Shown here piece by piece: positions 49,684 to 57,848 of a stretch of 64,000 nt of DNA. This DNA comes from Acidobacteria bacterium RIFCSPLOWO2_12_FULL_66_21. Its GTDB lineage: Bacteria > Acidobacteriota > Vicinamibacteria > Vicinamibacterales > 2-12-FULL-66-21. Both the position numbers and the translations under genes were made by a program. The notes beneath the pieces were generated by a model. That model ran no database searches, was not told where the DNA came from, and saw nothing but the letters and a program-made list of their open reading frames with translations. The stretch lies in NCBI GenBank assembly GCA_001767455.1, contig MELC01000022.1, positions 1 to 64,000 of the forward strand, given 5' to 3'. Numbering within the stretch: position 1 is the first letter of the stretch; every line of letters starts with the position of its first letter.

Positions 49684-50904
49684 ATGGGATCCGCCGACGT
49701 CCCCGGCTCCACGCGCTGTCGGACGGTCGACGTGTTGCGCGGCCTGACGATCATCTGGATTACCGCGTTTCATTTCTACGCGGATACGCGCGGCGGGCCA
49801 GGGCCCATCACCGCGTCCATGTTCAGGCGGGCGTTGGCAGAGATGGACGTGTGGTCCCTGACGGACCTGGCCGCGCGGACCTTCGTCGCGCTCCCGTCCT
49901 ACCGCCTCGACGTCTTCCTGGCGGTCACCGGCCTGGTGCTCACGCTGTCGCGGCCCGTCCCTGCGATGACGTTCTGGCGGGTTCGCGCCCGAGCCATCCT
50001 TCCCAATTACTGGTGCGGAAGCATTGCGGCTGCCGTGCTGCTCGTTGGCCTCGCCCTGCTGCGCTCCAGCCTCAAGGGCACTGCCGGAGCAGTGGAAATA
50101 TCGGATGGAACGCTGCTGGCCCGCGGACTCTATCACTTCGAATGGGGAGACCTCGTGAGATCCCTGTCAGTCGTGGGCCGGCTGCACGACACGCGCGCGA
50201 TGCAAGTCGTCGCGCCGTCCCTTTGGTATGTGCTGCTGGCGATGCAGTTGTACCTCGTCTTTCCGCTGCTCCGATGGCTGATGGAGAGACTGGGCAGGTG
50301 GACGTTCCTCGGACTCTGCCTGGCGATCATGTGCATCGCGCGGCACTGGGTGCTGAATGGTTGGGCACTGCGCGGCTTCGGCATATCCGGCACGCTGATC
50401 TACTTTCTGCCGTTTCGCCTGGTGGGACCTGCGCTGGGAATGGTCGGGGCCACGTGGCTGCGGCAGCGCCGCACGCTTCAGCCGACGCGAATGGCGTCGG
50501 TGGTGCTCGCCGGCCCCGCTATTGCGGTCGTGCTCGGTACTCTGTGGTACGGTGCCGATTCGGCGCGTCACGGAATCCTCGGCGCGACGATCCCTCTCGT
50601 CATCGGATTGCCGGCACTCTGGACCATTTCGTCGGGATTGCTTCACGTGCCGAGGGGAGCCACGCTCGTCACCGGGATCGGCAGACATTCCCTGTCAGTT
50701 CTGGTCGTTCAGGACTTCCTGCGTCTGATCACCGGAACCGCCATCGCGCTGTGGGGCCGCCTCGACGCGCTGACGTGGTACCTGCTGCCTCTCTATCTGG
50801 TGACCGCAGTGGCCCTGACGCCACTCTGGGGGCCGATCCCGGAGAGGGCCGCCGCTCTGGTGGGGTGGAATCGGCAGCGGCGAGCCCCAGTTGGAGTTTC
50901 TTGA
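49684..50904 (+). CDS. Integral membrane acyltransferase (acyltransferase-3-like)
   Basis: 406 residues with ten to eleven membrane helices. It opens TRCRTVDVLRGLTIIWITAF with His in FHFYAD, which resembles the RGLAxxxVxxxH start of acyltransferase-3/OpgC/HGSNAT-like proteins. Downstream are VVAPSLWYVLLAMQLYLVFP and the C-terminal GRHSLSVLVVQDFLRL. These enzymes transfer acyl groups on the outer side of the inner membrane. The true subfamily cannot be fixed by reading. It is co-directional with the deacylase, and the M16 peptidase follows after about 120 bases. Confidence 0.78.
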   Translation: MGSADVPGSTRCRTVDVLRGLTIIWITAFHFYADTRGGPGPITASMFRRALAEMDVWSLTDLAARTFVALPSYRLDVFLAVTGLVLTLSRPVPAMTFWRVRARAILPNYWCGSIAAAVLLVGLALLRSSLKGTAGAVEISDGTLLARGLYHFEWGDLVRSLSVVGRLHDTRAMQVVAPSLWYVLLAMQLYLVFPLLRWLMERLGRWTFLGLCLAIMCIARHWVLNGWALRGFGISGTLIYFLPFRLVGPALGMVGATWLRQRRTLQPTRMASVVLAGPAIAVVLGTLWYGADSARHGILGATIPLVIGLPALWTISSGLLHVPRGATLVTGIGRHSLSVLVVQDFLRLITGTAIALWGRLDALTWYLLPLYLVTAVALTPLWGPIPERAAALVGWNRQRRAPVGVS

Positions 50905-51023
50905 TGCGCCCGACGTGCATCACGGGGGCCGCCACGCGCAGCGCATGGCGGACGCGGGCTGAAAGTATGGCTCCAGGCCCGCACGGCACTATATTAGGAG
51001 GTCGGACATACATCGGAGGGTTC

Positions 51024-53930
51024 ATGCGTGCATTACGCGCGACAGGCGTCATCATCCCGCTCCTTCTCACCGCTTCCCTTTCCGCCCAACCGGCACGGCC
51101 GGCGGCGCCATCCGGCAGCGTCCTCCCCTTCAAGGCGTCCGAGACGACGCTCCCGAACGGCCTGAAGGTGATCGTCGTGCCCACCGGATTCCCGAATCTG
51201 GTGACGATGCAGATCCCCGTGCAGACCGGTTCGAGAAACGAAGTCGAGCCCGGCAAGTCCGGGTTCGCGCACTTCTTCGAGCACCTGATGTTCCGCGGCA
51301 CGCCGAACACGCCGCCCGAGAAGTACCGGCGGATCATGACGAACGCCGGCGCGCGCGAGAACGCCAGCACCGGCGACGACTTCACGCGCTACTACGCGAC
51401 GTTCGCGAAGGAGGATCTGCCGACGATGGTGGAGACCTACGCGGACATGTTCCAGAACCTGTCGTACGCGGAGGGGGATTTCAAGACCGAGGCGCGCGCG
51501 ATCCTGGGCGAATACAACAAGAACAGCGCCGAGCCGCTCCAGAAGCTGTTCGAGGTCCAGCGCGAGCGCTTCTATCAGGCGCACACGTACAAGCACACGA
51601 CGATGGGCTTCATCAAGGACATCGAGAACATGCCGAACGAGTACGAGTACTCGAAGCTGTTCTTCCAGCGCTGGTACCGCCCGCAGTTCACCACGCTCAT
51701 CGTCGCCGGCGACGTCACCCCGGAACAGGTGCTGCCGCTCGTTGAGAAGTACTGGGGCGGATGGACGGCCGGCGCGCCCTCCGCGACGGAGATCCCGAAG
51801 GAGCCGGCGCCGAAGGCCGCGCAGTACGTGCACGTCCCATGGCCGAGCGACACGCTCCCCTGGGTGACCGTCGGCTACCTCGGCCCCGCGTTCGACGAAC
51901 ACAGCAAGGAGACGCCCGCGATGGACATCCTCGCGGCGCTGTACTTCGGCCCCACGTCCGATCTGTACAAGCGGCTCGTCGTGACGGAACAGAAGGTGGA
52001 CGACCTCGGGGTGGACACACCGACGGGCGTCGACCCGTCGCTGTTCACCGTGCTCGCTCGCGTCAAGAACCCGAGGGACGCGGTGTACGTGCGCGATCAG
52101 ATCATGGCGACGCTCGCCGAGTCGCGCGCCGCGCTCGTGCCGGCCGCGCGGCTGGCCGACGCAAAGTCCTTCAACAAGTACGGCTTCGCGCGGTCGCTCG
52201 ACAGCACCGAGCGGATCGCCGCCGTGCTGTCGTCGTTCGCGCCGTACCGGCGCTCGTTCGACACGGTCAACAATTACTACCGCACGCTCGACACGCTCAC
52301 GCCGCAGGACCTGCAGGCGGCCGCGCGCACGTATTTCGTGGACAACAGCCTCGTCGTCGCGACGCTCTCGAAGGACCCGCTGCCGGCGGGCATCGAGCCT
52401 CTGCCGTCGCTCGACGCGATCAAGCCGGCGGCCCAGGCCGCGACACCCGAGTCGAAGCCGGCGGTCACCCCGGTTCCGATCGCGGCGGAGGCCGGCGCGG
52501 GCGCCGGGATTCCGCTCGTCGAACAGAAATCGGCGATGCCGCAGCTCGACGTCAAGCTGCTCTTCAACGTGGGCTCCGCGCACGATCCGGCGGGCAAGGA
52601 AGGACTGGCGGCCCTGACCGCCGCGATGATTGCGGAAGCCGGCTCGAAGGCGCTCACCATCGACCAGATCCAGGCCGCGCTGTACCCGATGGCCGGATCG
52701 CTCAGCGGCCGCGCCGACAAGGAGATGACGACCTTCACGGCCGTCATCCATCGCGACAACTGGCGCCCGTTCCTCGCGGTCGTGCTTCCGCAGCTTCTGG
52801 AGCCGGGATTCCGCGACCAGGATTTCAAGCGGCTGAAGGAAGACCAGCTCAACGCGCTGACGCAGGACCTGCGCTCGAACAACGAAGAGGAACTGGGCAA
52901 GGAACGGCTGCAGACGAACATCTTCCGCGGTACGCCGTACGGACACGTCGCGCTCGGCACGGTGTCCGGCATCAATGCGATCGCGCTCGCCGACGTGCAG
53001 GACTTCGCGCACCGGATGTATACGCGCGCGAACCTGACGCTCGGCGTGAACGGCGACGTCCCGGCGGAGATGCTGCGGACCGTCCAGGCGAATCTGGCGA
53101 AACTGCCGGAAGGGCCGGCTGCGGCAAAAGCGACGGTGCGCGTGGAACGGGCGTCGGGCATCAACGTCGAGATTCTCGAGAAGGACACGCGCGCGACGGC
53201 CATCTCGTTCGGTTTCCCCACCGGCGTGACGCGGGCGCACCCGGACTTCGTCGCGCTGTCGGTGGCGCGCGTCTGGCTCGGCGAGCACCGGGCGTCGTCA
53301 GGGCGGCTCTACGACCGCATCCGGCAGGTGCGCGGGATGAACTACGGCGATTACGCCTACATCGAGGCATTCCCCCGCGGGATGTTCCAGTTCTTCCCGG
53401 ACCCGAACGTCGCGCGCCAGCAGCAGATCTTCGAGATCTGGATCAGGCCGGTCGTGCCGGTCAACGCGCACATGTCGCTCCGGATTGCCATCTACGAGCT
53501 GCAGAAGCTCGTCGACAAGGGGCTGACGCCGGCCGACTTCGAATCGGCCCGCATGTACCTGATGAAGAACGTCTACGTCATGACCGCGCGGCAGGACCAG
53601 CAGCTTGGCTACGCGCTCGACTCCAGGTGGTATGGCATCGGCGAATTCACCAAGTACATGAGAGATGCCCTCCAGAAACTGACCGTCGAGCAGGTGAACG
53701 CCGCCGTCAGGAAGCACCTGGCCGCGAAAGACCTCTCAATCGTCTACATCACGAAGGATGCCGCCGCGCTGAAGCAGGCGCTCGTCAGCGACGCGCTCTC
53801 GCCCATCAAGTACGACGCCGACAAGCCACAGGAGTTGCTGGACGAGGACAAGACCATCGGCGCGATGAAGCTCAATATCGGGGCTGAGAACGTGAAGATC
53901 ACGCCGATCGCCGACGTTTTCGTGCGCTGA
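51024..53930 (+). CDS. Secreted M16 metallopeptidase, two-domain
   Basis: 968 residues from ATG at 51024 with CGGAGGG upstream. Signal peptide about 1-22. Two M16 half-modules. The first (about 40-470) has the inverted zinc motif HFFEH (in SGFAHFFEHLMFRG, about 86-99) with the third ligand Glu in AILGEYNK about 75 residues later. The second half (about 500-960) has the inactive module with VKLLFNVGSAHDPAGKEGLA and GRLYDRIRQVRGMNYGDYAY. M16 peptidases degrade peptides in a closed chamber. The end carries a short basic/acidic tail. It may act in the periplasm. Confidence 0.92.
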   Translation: MRALRATGVIIPLLLTASLSAQPARPAAPSGSVLPFKASETTLPNGLKVIVVPTGFPNLVTMQIPVQTGSRNEVEPGKSGFAHFFEHLMFRGTPNTPPEKYRRIMTNAGARENASTGDDFTRYYATFAKEDLPTMVETYADMFQNLSYAEGDFKTEARAILGEYNKNSAEPLQKLFEVQRERFYQAHTYKHTTMGFIKDIENMPNEYEYSKLFFQRWYRPQFTTLIVAGDVTPEQVLPLVEKYWGGWTAGAPSATEIPKEPAPKAAQYVHVPWPSDTLPWVTVGYLGPAFDEHSKETPAMDILAALYFGPTSDLYKRLVVTEQKVDDLGVDTPTGVDPSLFTVLARVKNPRDAVYVRDQIMATLAESRAALVPAARLADAKSFNKYGFARSLDSTERIAAVLSSFAPYRRSFDTVNNYYRTLDTLTPQDLQAAARTYFVDNSLVVATLSKDPLPAGIEPLPSLDAIKPAAQAATPESKPAVTPVPIAAEAGAGAGIPLVEQKSAMPQLDVKLLFNVGSAHDPAGKEGLAALTAAMIAEAGSKALTIDQIQAALYPMAGSLSGRADKEMTTFTAVIHRDNWRPFLAVVLPQLLEPGFRDQDFKRLKEDQLNALTQDLRSNNEEELGKERLQTNIFRGTPYGHVALGTVSGINAIALADVQDFAHRMYTRANLTLGVNGDVPAEMLRTVQANLAKLPEGPAAAKATVRVERASGINVEILEKDTRATAISFGFPTGVTRAHPDFVALSVARVWLGEHRASSGRLYDRIRQVRGMNYGDYAYIEAFPRGMFQFFPDPNVARQQQIFEIWIRPVVPVNAHMSLRIAIYELQKLVDKGLTPADFESARMYLMKNVYVMTARQDQQLGYALDSRWYGIGEFTKYMRDALQKLTVEQVNAAVRKHLAAKDLSIVYITKDAAALKQALVSDALSPIKYDADKPQELLDEDKTIGAMKLNIGAENVKITPIADVFVR

Positions 53931-53939
53931 ACAGGAGAA

Positions 53940-53972
53940 GGGGAGGAGGGGAGGACGTCTCCCTTCCTCCCC
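53940..53972 (+). terminator. Possible hairpin after M16 gene
   Basis: Inverted repeat GGGAGGAGGGGAG / CTCCCTTCCTCCC without a T run. It lies between the convergent M16 and channel-like genes. Weak terminator candidate. Confidence 0.4.
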
Positions 53973-54364
53973 TACATCTGTTTGTTCTTGGAAGGCTTCC
54001 CTGCTCTCCTTCTCCTGTTTCGCTTCTCCTCCGCAAGATGCAGTTTGTGGAGCATCCGGTGCAGGACGGGCGCGATCAGGAGCGCGGCGGCGCCCAGAAA
54101 GACGATGCCGGCGTAGAGGGCGTACAGCCCCGCGAACAGCTTGCCCGCCGTGCTGTCGAAGGACCCGACCGGGCCCATCCCGCCGAGCAGCATCGTCGAA
54201 TTGACAAAGGCGTCGACCCAGGACTCTTGCGAAAGCCAGTGGAAGCCGGCCATGCCGATGGCCAGCGACAGCAGCAGGACGCCCAGCGCCCATAACGAAT
54301 GGCGGCCGAGGCGTCGGAAGAACTGGGCGCGTGGAAGGAGCGGTTCGTGCCGTGGCTCGTACAT
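53972..54364 (-). CDS. Two-helix membrane protein with channel-like pore-loop layout
   Basis: 130 residues. A membrane helix at about 22-43, then an extracytoplasmic loop with SWVDAFVNSTMLLGGMGPVG, then SFDSTAGKLFAGLYALYAGI leading into a second helix (to about 105), and a strongly basic tail (EEKRNRRRRAGKPSKNKQM). The spacing matches Ion_trans_2 potassium channels (helix, pore helix, TxGxG filter, helix), but the filter reads LLGGMG instead of TVGYG. It may therefore be a channel-like protein of other selectivity, or unrelated. No second copy. No ribosome site of note. Confidence 0.55.
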   Translation of the reverse strand: MYEPRHEPLLPRAQFFRRLGRHSLWALGVLLLSLAIGMAGFHWLSQESWVDAFVNSTMLLGGMGPVGSFDSTAGKLFAGLYALYAGIVFLGAAALLIAPVLHRMLHKLHLAEEKRNRRRRAGKPSKNKQM

Positions 54365-54491
54365 GGCGGCCGCACTTTAGCACGAGCTCAGGACGCAACC
54401 GGGACAGTTCCCTGCTACCCTCTGCTCTTCCCGCCGTCAGAAGCGGAAGCCGCGCCGAACGGCCAGGTGCCGGCGATCCGCCGGACTCTCG

Positions 54492-54497
54492 TATAAT
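54492..54497 (+). promoter_or_regulatory. TATAAT -10 box
   Basis: A consensus TATAAT 25 bases before the ATG at 54522. No good -35 box at the right distance. It suggests a transcript starting near 54504 with a short leader. Confidence 0.4.
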
Positions 54498-54521
54498 CGC
54501 GCGCACCTGGAGACTGCCCTG

Positions 54522-57038
54522 ATGAAAACACTGATTCCCGCCGTTGCCGTCACGATCGCCCTCTGCGGAGCCGCTGCCGCGCAGCCGCCCTCGGCCCCGG
54601 CCGGCGCCCCGCAGCCGGCCTCATCCATCGCGGCCCGGACGTCCGGCCTGGAGCGGCACGACGGATACGTGCCGTTCTATGTCGATGCCGCGCGCGGCCG
54701 CGTGCTGCTGGAGGTGCCGAAGCTGGACGAGGACCTGCTCTATTTCGTGCAGGTCGCCAAGGGGATCGGCAACGTCGATCTTGGCGTGGACCGCGGCGCG
54801 GGCGGCGCCTCGAAGGTGATCGCGTTCACCCGCCAGGGCAACCGCGTCGTCATCGTCGAGCGCAACCTGCGGTTCCGGGCGACCGGGGGCAATGCCGCGC
54901 TTCAAGAGGACATGGAACAGTCGTTCGCCTCCTCGATCCTGGCGTCGCTGCCGATCGAGGCGGACGAAGACGGGCGGCTGCTCGTCGACGCGACATCGTT
55001 CGTCTTGCGGGATGCGATGGACCTGGAGGGTCAGTTGCGGCGGCGCAATCAGGGCGCCTACCGGTTGGACGCGGCGCGCAGCAGCGTCTACATGCCGCGC
55101 ACGACGGGGAACCCTGACAACACGGAAATCGAGACGACCGTCACCTACGCCGGGGACACCCCGGGACCGCTGGTGAGCCGCGTCACGCCCGATGCGCGCG
55201 CGTTGACGATCCGGCTGCACCAGTCGTTCATGCGCGCGCCGGCCGGGTATCGTCCACGCGTGGCGGACCCGCGCATCGGCGCGATGGGTCTGACGTTCCG
55301 CGACTACTCGACGCCGTACAACAAGCCGCTCGACGTGCAGTGGGTTCGGCGGTTCCGGCTCGAGAAGAAAGACCCGGCGGCGAGGGTGAGCGAGCCGAAG
55401 AAGCCGATCGTCATCTATCTGGACGCGGGCATCCCGGACCCGATCAGGCCGGCGATGCGCGAGGGGATTCTGTGGTGGAACCAGGCGTTCGAGGCGGCAG
55501 GTTTCCGCGACGCGATCCAGGTGAAGGATCCCACGCCGGACATCGACCCGCTCGATCCGCGCAACTCGTTCGTGTTCTGGGTGAACCGCGACGATCGCGG
55601 GTTCTCGGTCGGCGGCAGCCTCGCGGACCCGCGCACGGGAGAGATCCTCGCGGCGCGCGCGCGCCTGGACTCGCACCGCATCCGGACGATCGCGGACTAC
55701 TGGCGCAGTTACCGGATGGGGCCCGCTTCGGACGCCGGTCTGGCCGACGGCTTTCCGGCCGCGGAGTGTGCCGAGTTCCTCGCGCCGTTCGACGCCGTGC
55801 TCCTTCAGGCCGCCGCGCAAACACCCGGCCCGATGGCGCGCACCCAGGAGGCGCTCGTCGCCACGCGCCAGGCGCTCGTCACCGCGCACGAACTGGGCCA
55901 CACGCTCGGCTTCGGCCACAACTGGGCGGCCAGCATCAACAACAACGCCTCGGTGATGGAATACCCGTCGCCGCGCATCACGCTGACGGCGAGCGGCGAC
56001 ATCGATCTCAGCGACGCCTTCCAGCGGGCGATCGGCGAATACGACAAACTCGCGGTGCGCTACTCGTACACCGAGTTCCCGGCGGGCCAGGAGGCAGCCG
56101 GCCTCGAGGCGATCATCGCCGAGATGCGCCAGCGGAACATCCTGTTCACACCCTCCGCCGATCCGCGGTGGAACCGCTACGACGATCTGGCGAGCCCCGC
56201 CGACTACCTGCGCGAGACGCTGCGACAGCGCAAGGTGCTGCTCGAACGCTACGGTCCCGCCGTCCTCGACACGGGGGACCCCTATGGCGATCTGCGCGGC
56301 ATGGGGCTGTGGATGACCTACCTGCACAACCGATGGGCGATCGACACCGGCGTGCGCTACATCGGCGGGCTGTACGACAACCTGGCCGTCAAGGGAGAGT
56401 CCATCGCGCCGACAGCAATCGTGCCCGCGGCGCTGCAGCGCGACGTGCTCAAGCAGTTGATGGAGGCCATTCAGCCGGCGAACCTCGCGATACCCGAGCG
56501 GCTGCTCGTCGATCTTGCGCAGCCGGTGGGCCGCGAGATCGAGGAATTCAACATGCCGACCGGCGCGGCGTTCGACCATCTGGCCGCGGCCCGCACGCTG
56601 TCGGCCATGGTGCTCGAGCAGCTCCTCGAGCCCCAACGGTCCGCGCGGCTCGTCAGCTTCGCCGATCGTCAGCCGAACGCGCTCACGCTTCCCGAGGTGC
56701 TCCGCCAGGTGATGGCGGCGACGTGGACGGCTCCCAGGGACGCGGACGCGAAAGCGCGATCGCTCCGCCGCGTGACGCAGCGCGCCGCCCTCGACGCCAT
56801 CATGATTCTCGGCGCCAGTCCGCAGGCAACGCCGGAGGTGCGGGCCGTCGCGCTCAACGAGGTGTCACGGCTGAAGACGACGCTGACGGGCATGCACGAC
56901 GCCGACGCGGTGACGGAAGCACACTTCAGGCAGGCACAGCGCGACATTACGAAGTATCTCGAGAACCCGACGGCGTACGCGCCGAAGTCGTTCGCGCTCC
57001 CCCAACCTCCGGGAGCACCGATCGGGAGTCGAGACTAG
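54522..57038 (+). CDS. Secreted zinc metalloprotease (DUF5117/DUF4953 type)
   Basis: 838 residues. Signal peptide about 1-20. The N-terminal part (TSGLERHDGYVPFYVDAARG with VLLEVPKLDEDLLYFVQVAK) matches the DUF5117/DUF5118-type head of these proteins. The zinc site is HELGHTLGFGH (about 458-468), an HExxHxxGxxH motif of metzincin-like enzymes, followed by the Met-turn-like SVMEYPSPRI. The C-terminal third is helical. This family is widespread in Acidobacteriota and Bacteroidota as large secreted proteases of unknown substrate. Confidence 0.88.
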   Translation: MKTLIPAVAVTIALCGAAAAQPPSAPAGAPQPASSIAARTSGLERHDGYVPFYVDAARGRVLLEVPKLDEDLLYFVQVAKGIGNVDLGVDRGAGGASKVIAFTRQGNRVVIVERNLRFRATGGNAALQEDMEQSFASSILASLPIEADEDGRLLVDATSFVLRDAMDLEGQLRRRNQGAYRLDAARSSVYMPRTTGNPDNTEIETTVTYAGDTPGPLVSRVTPDARALTIRLHQSFMRAPAGYRPRVADPRIGAMGLTFRDYSTPYNKPLDVQWVRRFRLEKKDPAARVSEPKKPIVIYLDAGIPDPIRPAMREGILWWNQAFEAAGFRDAIQVKDPTPDIDPLDPRNSFVFWVNRDDRGFSVGGSLADPRTGEILAARARLDSHRIRTIADYWRSYRMGPASDAGLADGFPAAECAEFLAPFDAVLLQAAAQTPGPMARTQEALVATRQALVTAHELGHTLGFGHNWAASINNNASVMEYPSPRITLTASGDIDLSDAFQRAIGEYDKLAVRYSYTEFPAGQEAAGLEAIIAEMRQRNILFTPSADPRWNRYDDLASPADYLRETLRQRKVLLERYGPAVLDTGDPYGDLRGMGLWMTYLHNRWAIDTGVRYIGGLYDNLAVKGESIAPTAIVPAALQRDVLKQLMEAIQPANLAIPERLLVDLAQPVGREIEEFNMPTGAAFDHLAAARTLSAMVLEQLLEPQRSARLVSFADRQPNALTLPEVLRQVMAATWTAPRDADAKARSLRRVTQRAALDAIMILGASPQATPEVRAVALNEVSRLKTTLTGMHDADAVTEAHFRQAQRDITKYLENPTAYAPKSFALPQPPGAPIGSRD

Positions 57039-57159
57039 TCAGCCCCTAATGGGCTGACCCACAGGGGTCCTGTGCGGATTGGAGGCTAAGGAGACTGGAT
57101 GCGGCAGCACCGTGGCGAGCGGCTGTGCTCGCTGGTCGTCCTCGGGGCAGCGCAGCCGG

Positions 57160-57835
57160 GCTCCTCGTGACGGTCCTCTCGGCCATGCTTGCACGATCGA
57201 CTGTCCTCCACGGATGGGTTCTTCCACCCTTCCTTATGCTTGCTCGGCTACTGGGGCAGCGGCTGGCTGTTCGCCGGGCCGATGCTGCGCGCGGAGCGGG
57301 CGCTCGCCGCGTTCGACCGTGCGGCGCGGGTGCGTGAGATCGCCGGACGTACGCGCCCGCGCTCGTCGAGTTGCTGGAAGTCGCGTACGGCGTCGTGTAT
57401 CCGTCCATCCCGACCGCGTTGGCGATCTACATCGCCGTCAGCGCCGTTCCGAATCTCGATCGCTTCTGGGCCGTCATGGTGATCACCGACTACATCTGCT
57501 TCGGGTGCCTGCCGTGGATTCGGACGCGCCCGCCTCGCCCTCGAGCCGCACGCTCCCTGGCACTCGAGGGTGCGCCGCTTCAACGAGTGCCTGCTCGGCG
57601 TCGCGAGCATCCACGTGAACACGTTCCCGAGCGGCCACGCCGCCGAAGCGCTGGCGGCCGCGCTCATCGCCGGCGCCTCTCCCGCTGCTTTTGGAATGAT
57701 GCTGGTGTGTGCCCTTGCAATCAGCGCGGGGCCATCTTCGGCCGCTACCACTACGCACTCGACGCGCTGACCGGCCTGGCCCGTCGCGCTCGTGGTGTGG
57801 CTCTCGCTGCGGTGAGACTCGTGGACCTTGTGGAA
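57160..57835 (+). pseudogene. PAP2-like membrane phosphatase gene with several frameshifts
   Basis: Pieces of one PAP2-type protein occur in order but in changing frames. These are LLGYWGSGWLFAGPMLRAER (from about 57240), then LVELLEVAYGVVYPSIPTAL with YIAVSAVPNLDRFWAVMVIT (about 57360-57500), then FNECLLGVASIHVNTFPSGH (about 57580-57640) with the phosphatase SGH motif, then AIFGRYHYALDALTGLA (about 57730-57785). At least four frameshifts would be needed to restore it. The ends are otherwise complete, so it is either a recent pseudogene or an assembly-error stretch. It lies directly after the protease gene. Confidence 0.75.
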
Positions 57836-57848
57836 CCGTGATCGTTGC

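Noticed and set aside
48948..50904. An open frame leading into the M16 gene from upstream
   Set aside because: It runs in a different frame through two other genes; the M16 start at 51024 has its own ribosome site and signal peptide.
57040..57075. Terminator after the metalloprotease gene
   Set aside because: AGCCC/GGGCT and ACAGG/CCTGT stems are short and no T run follows.
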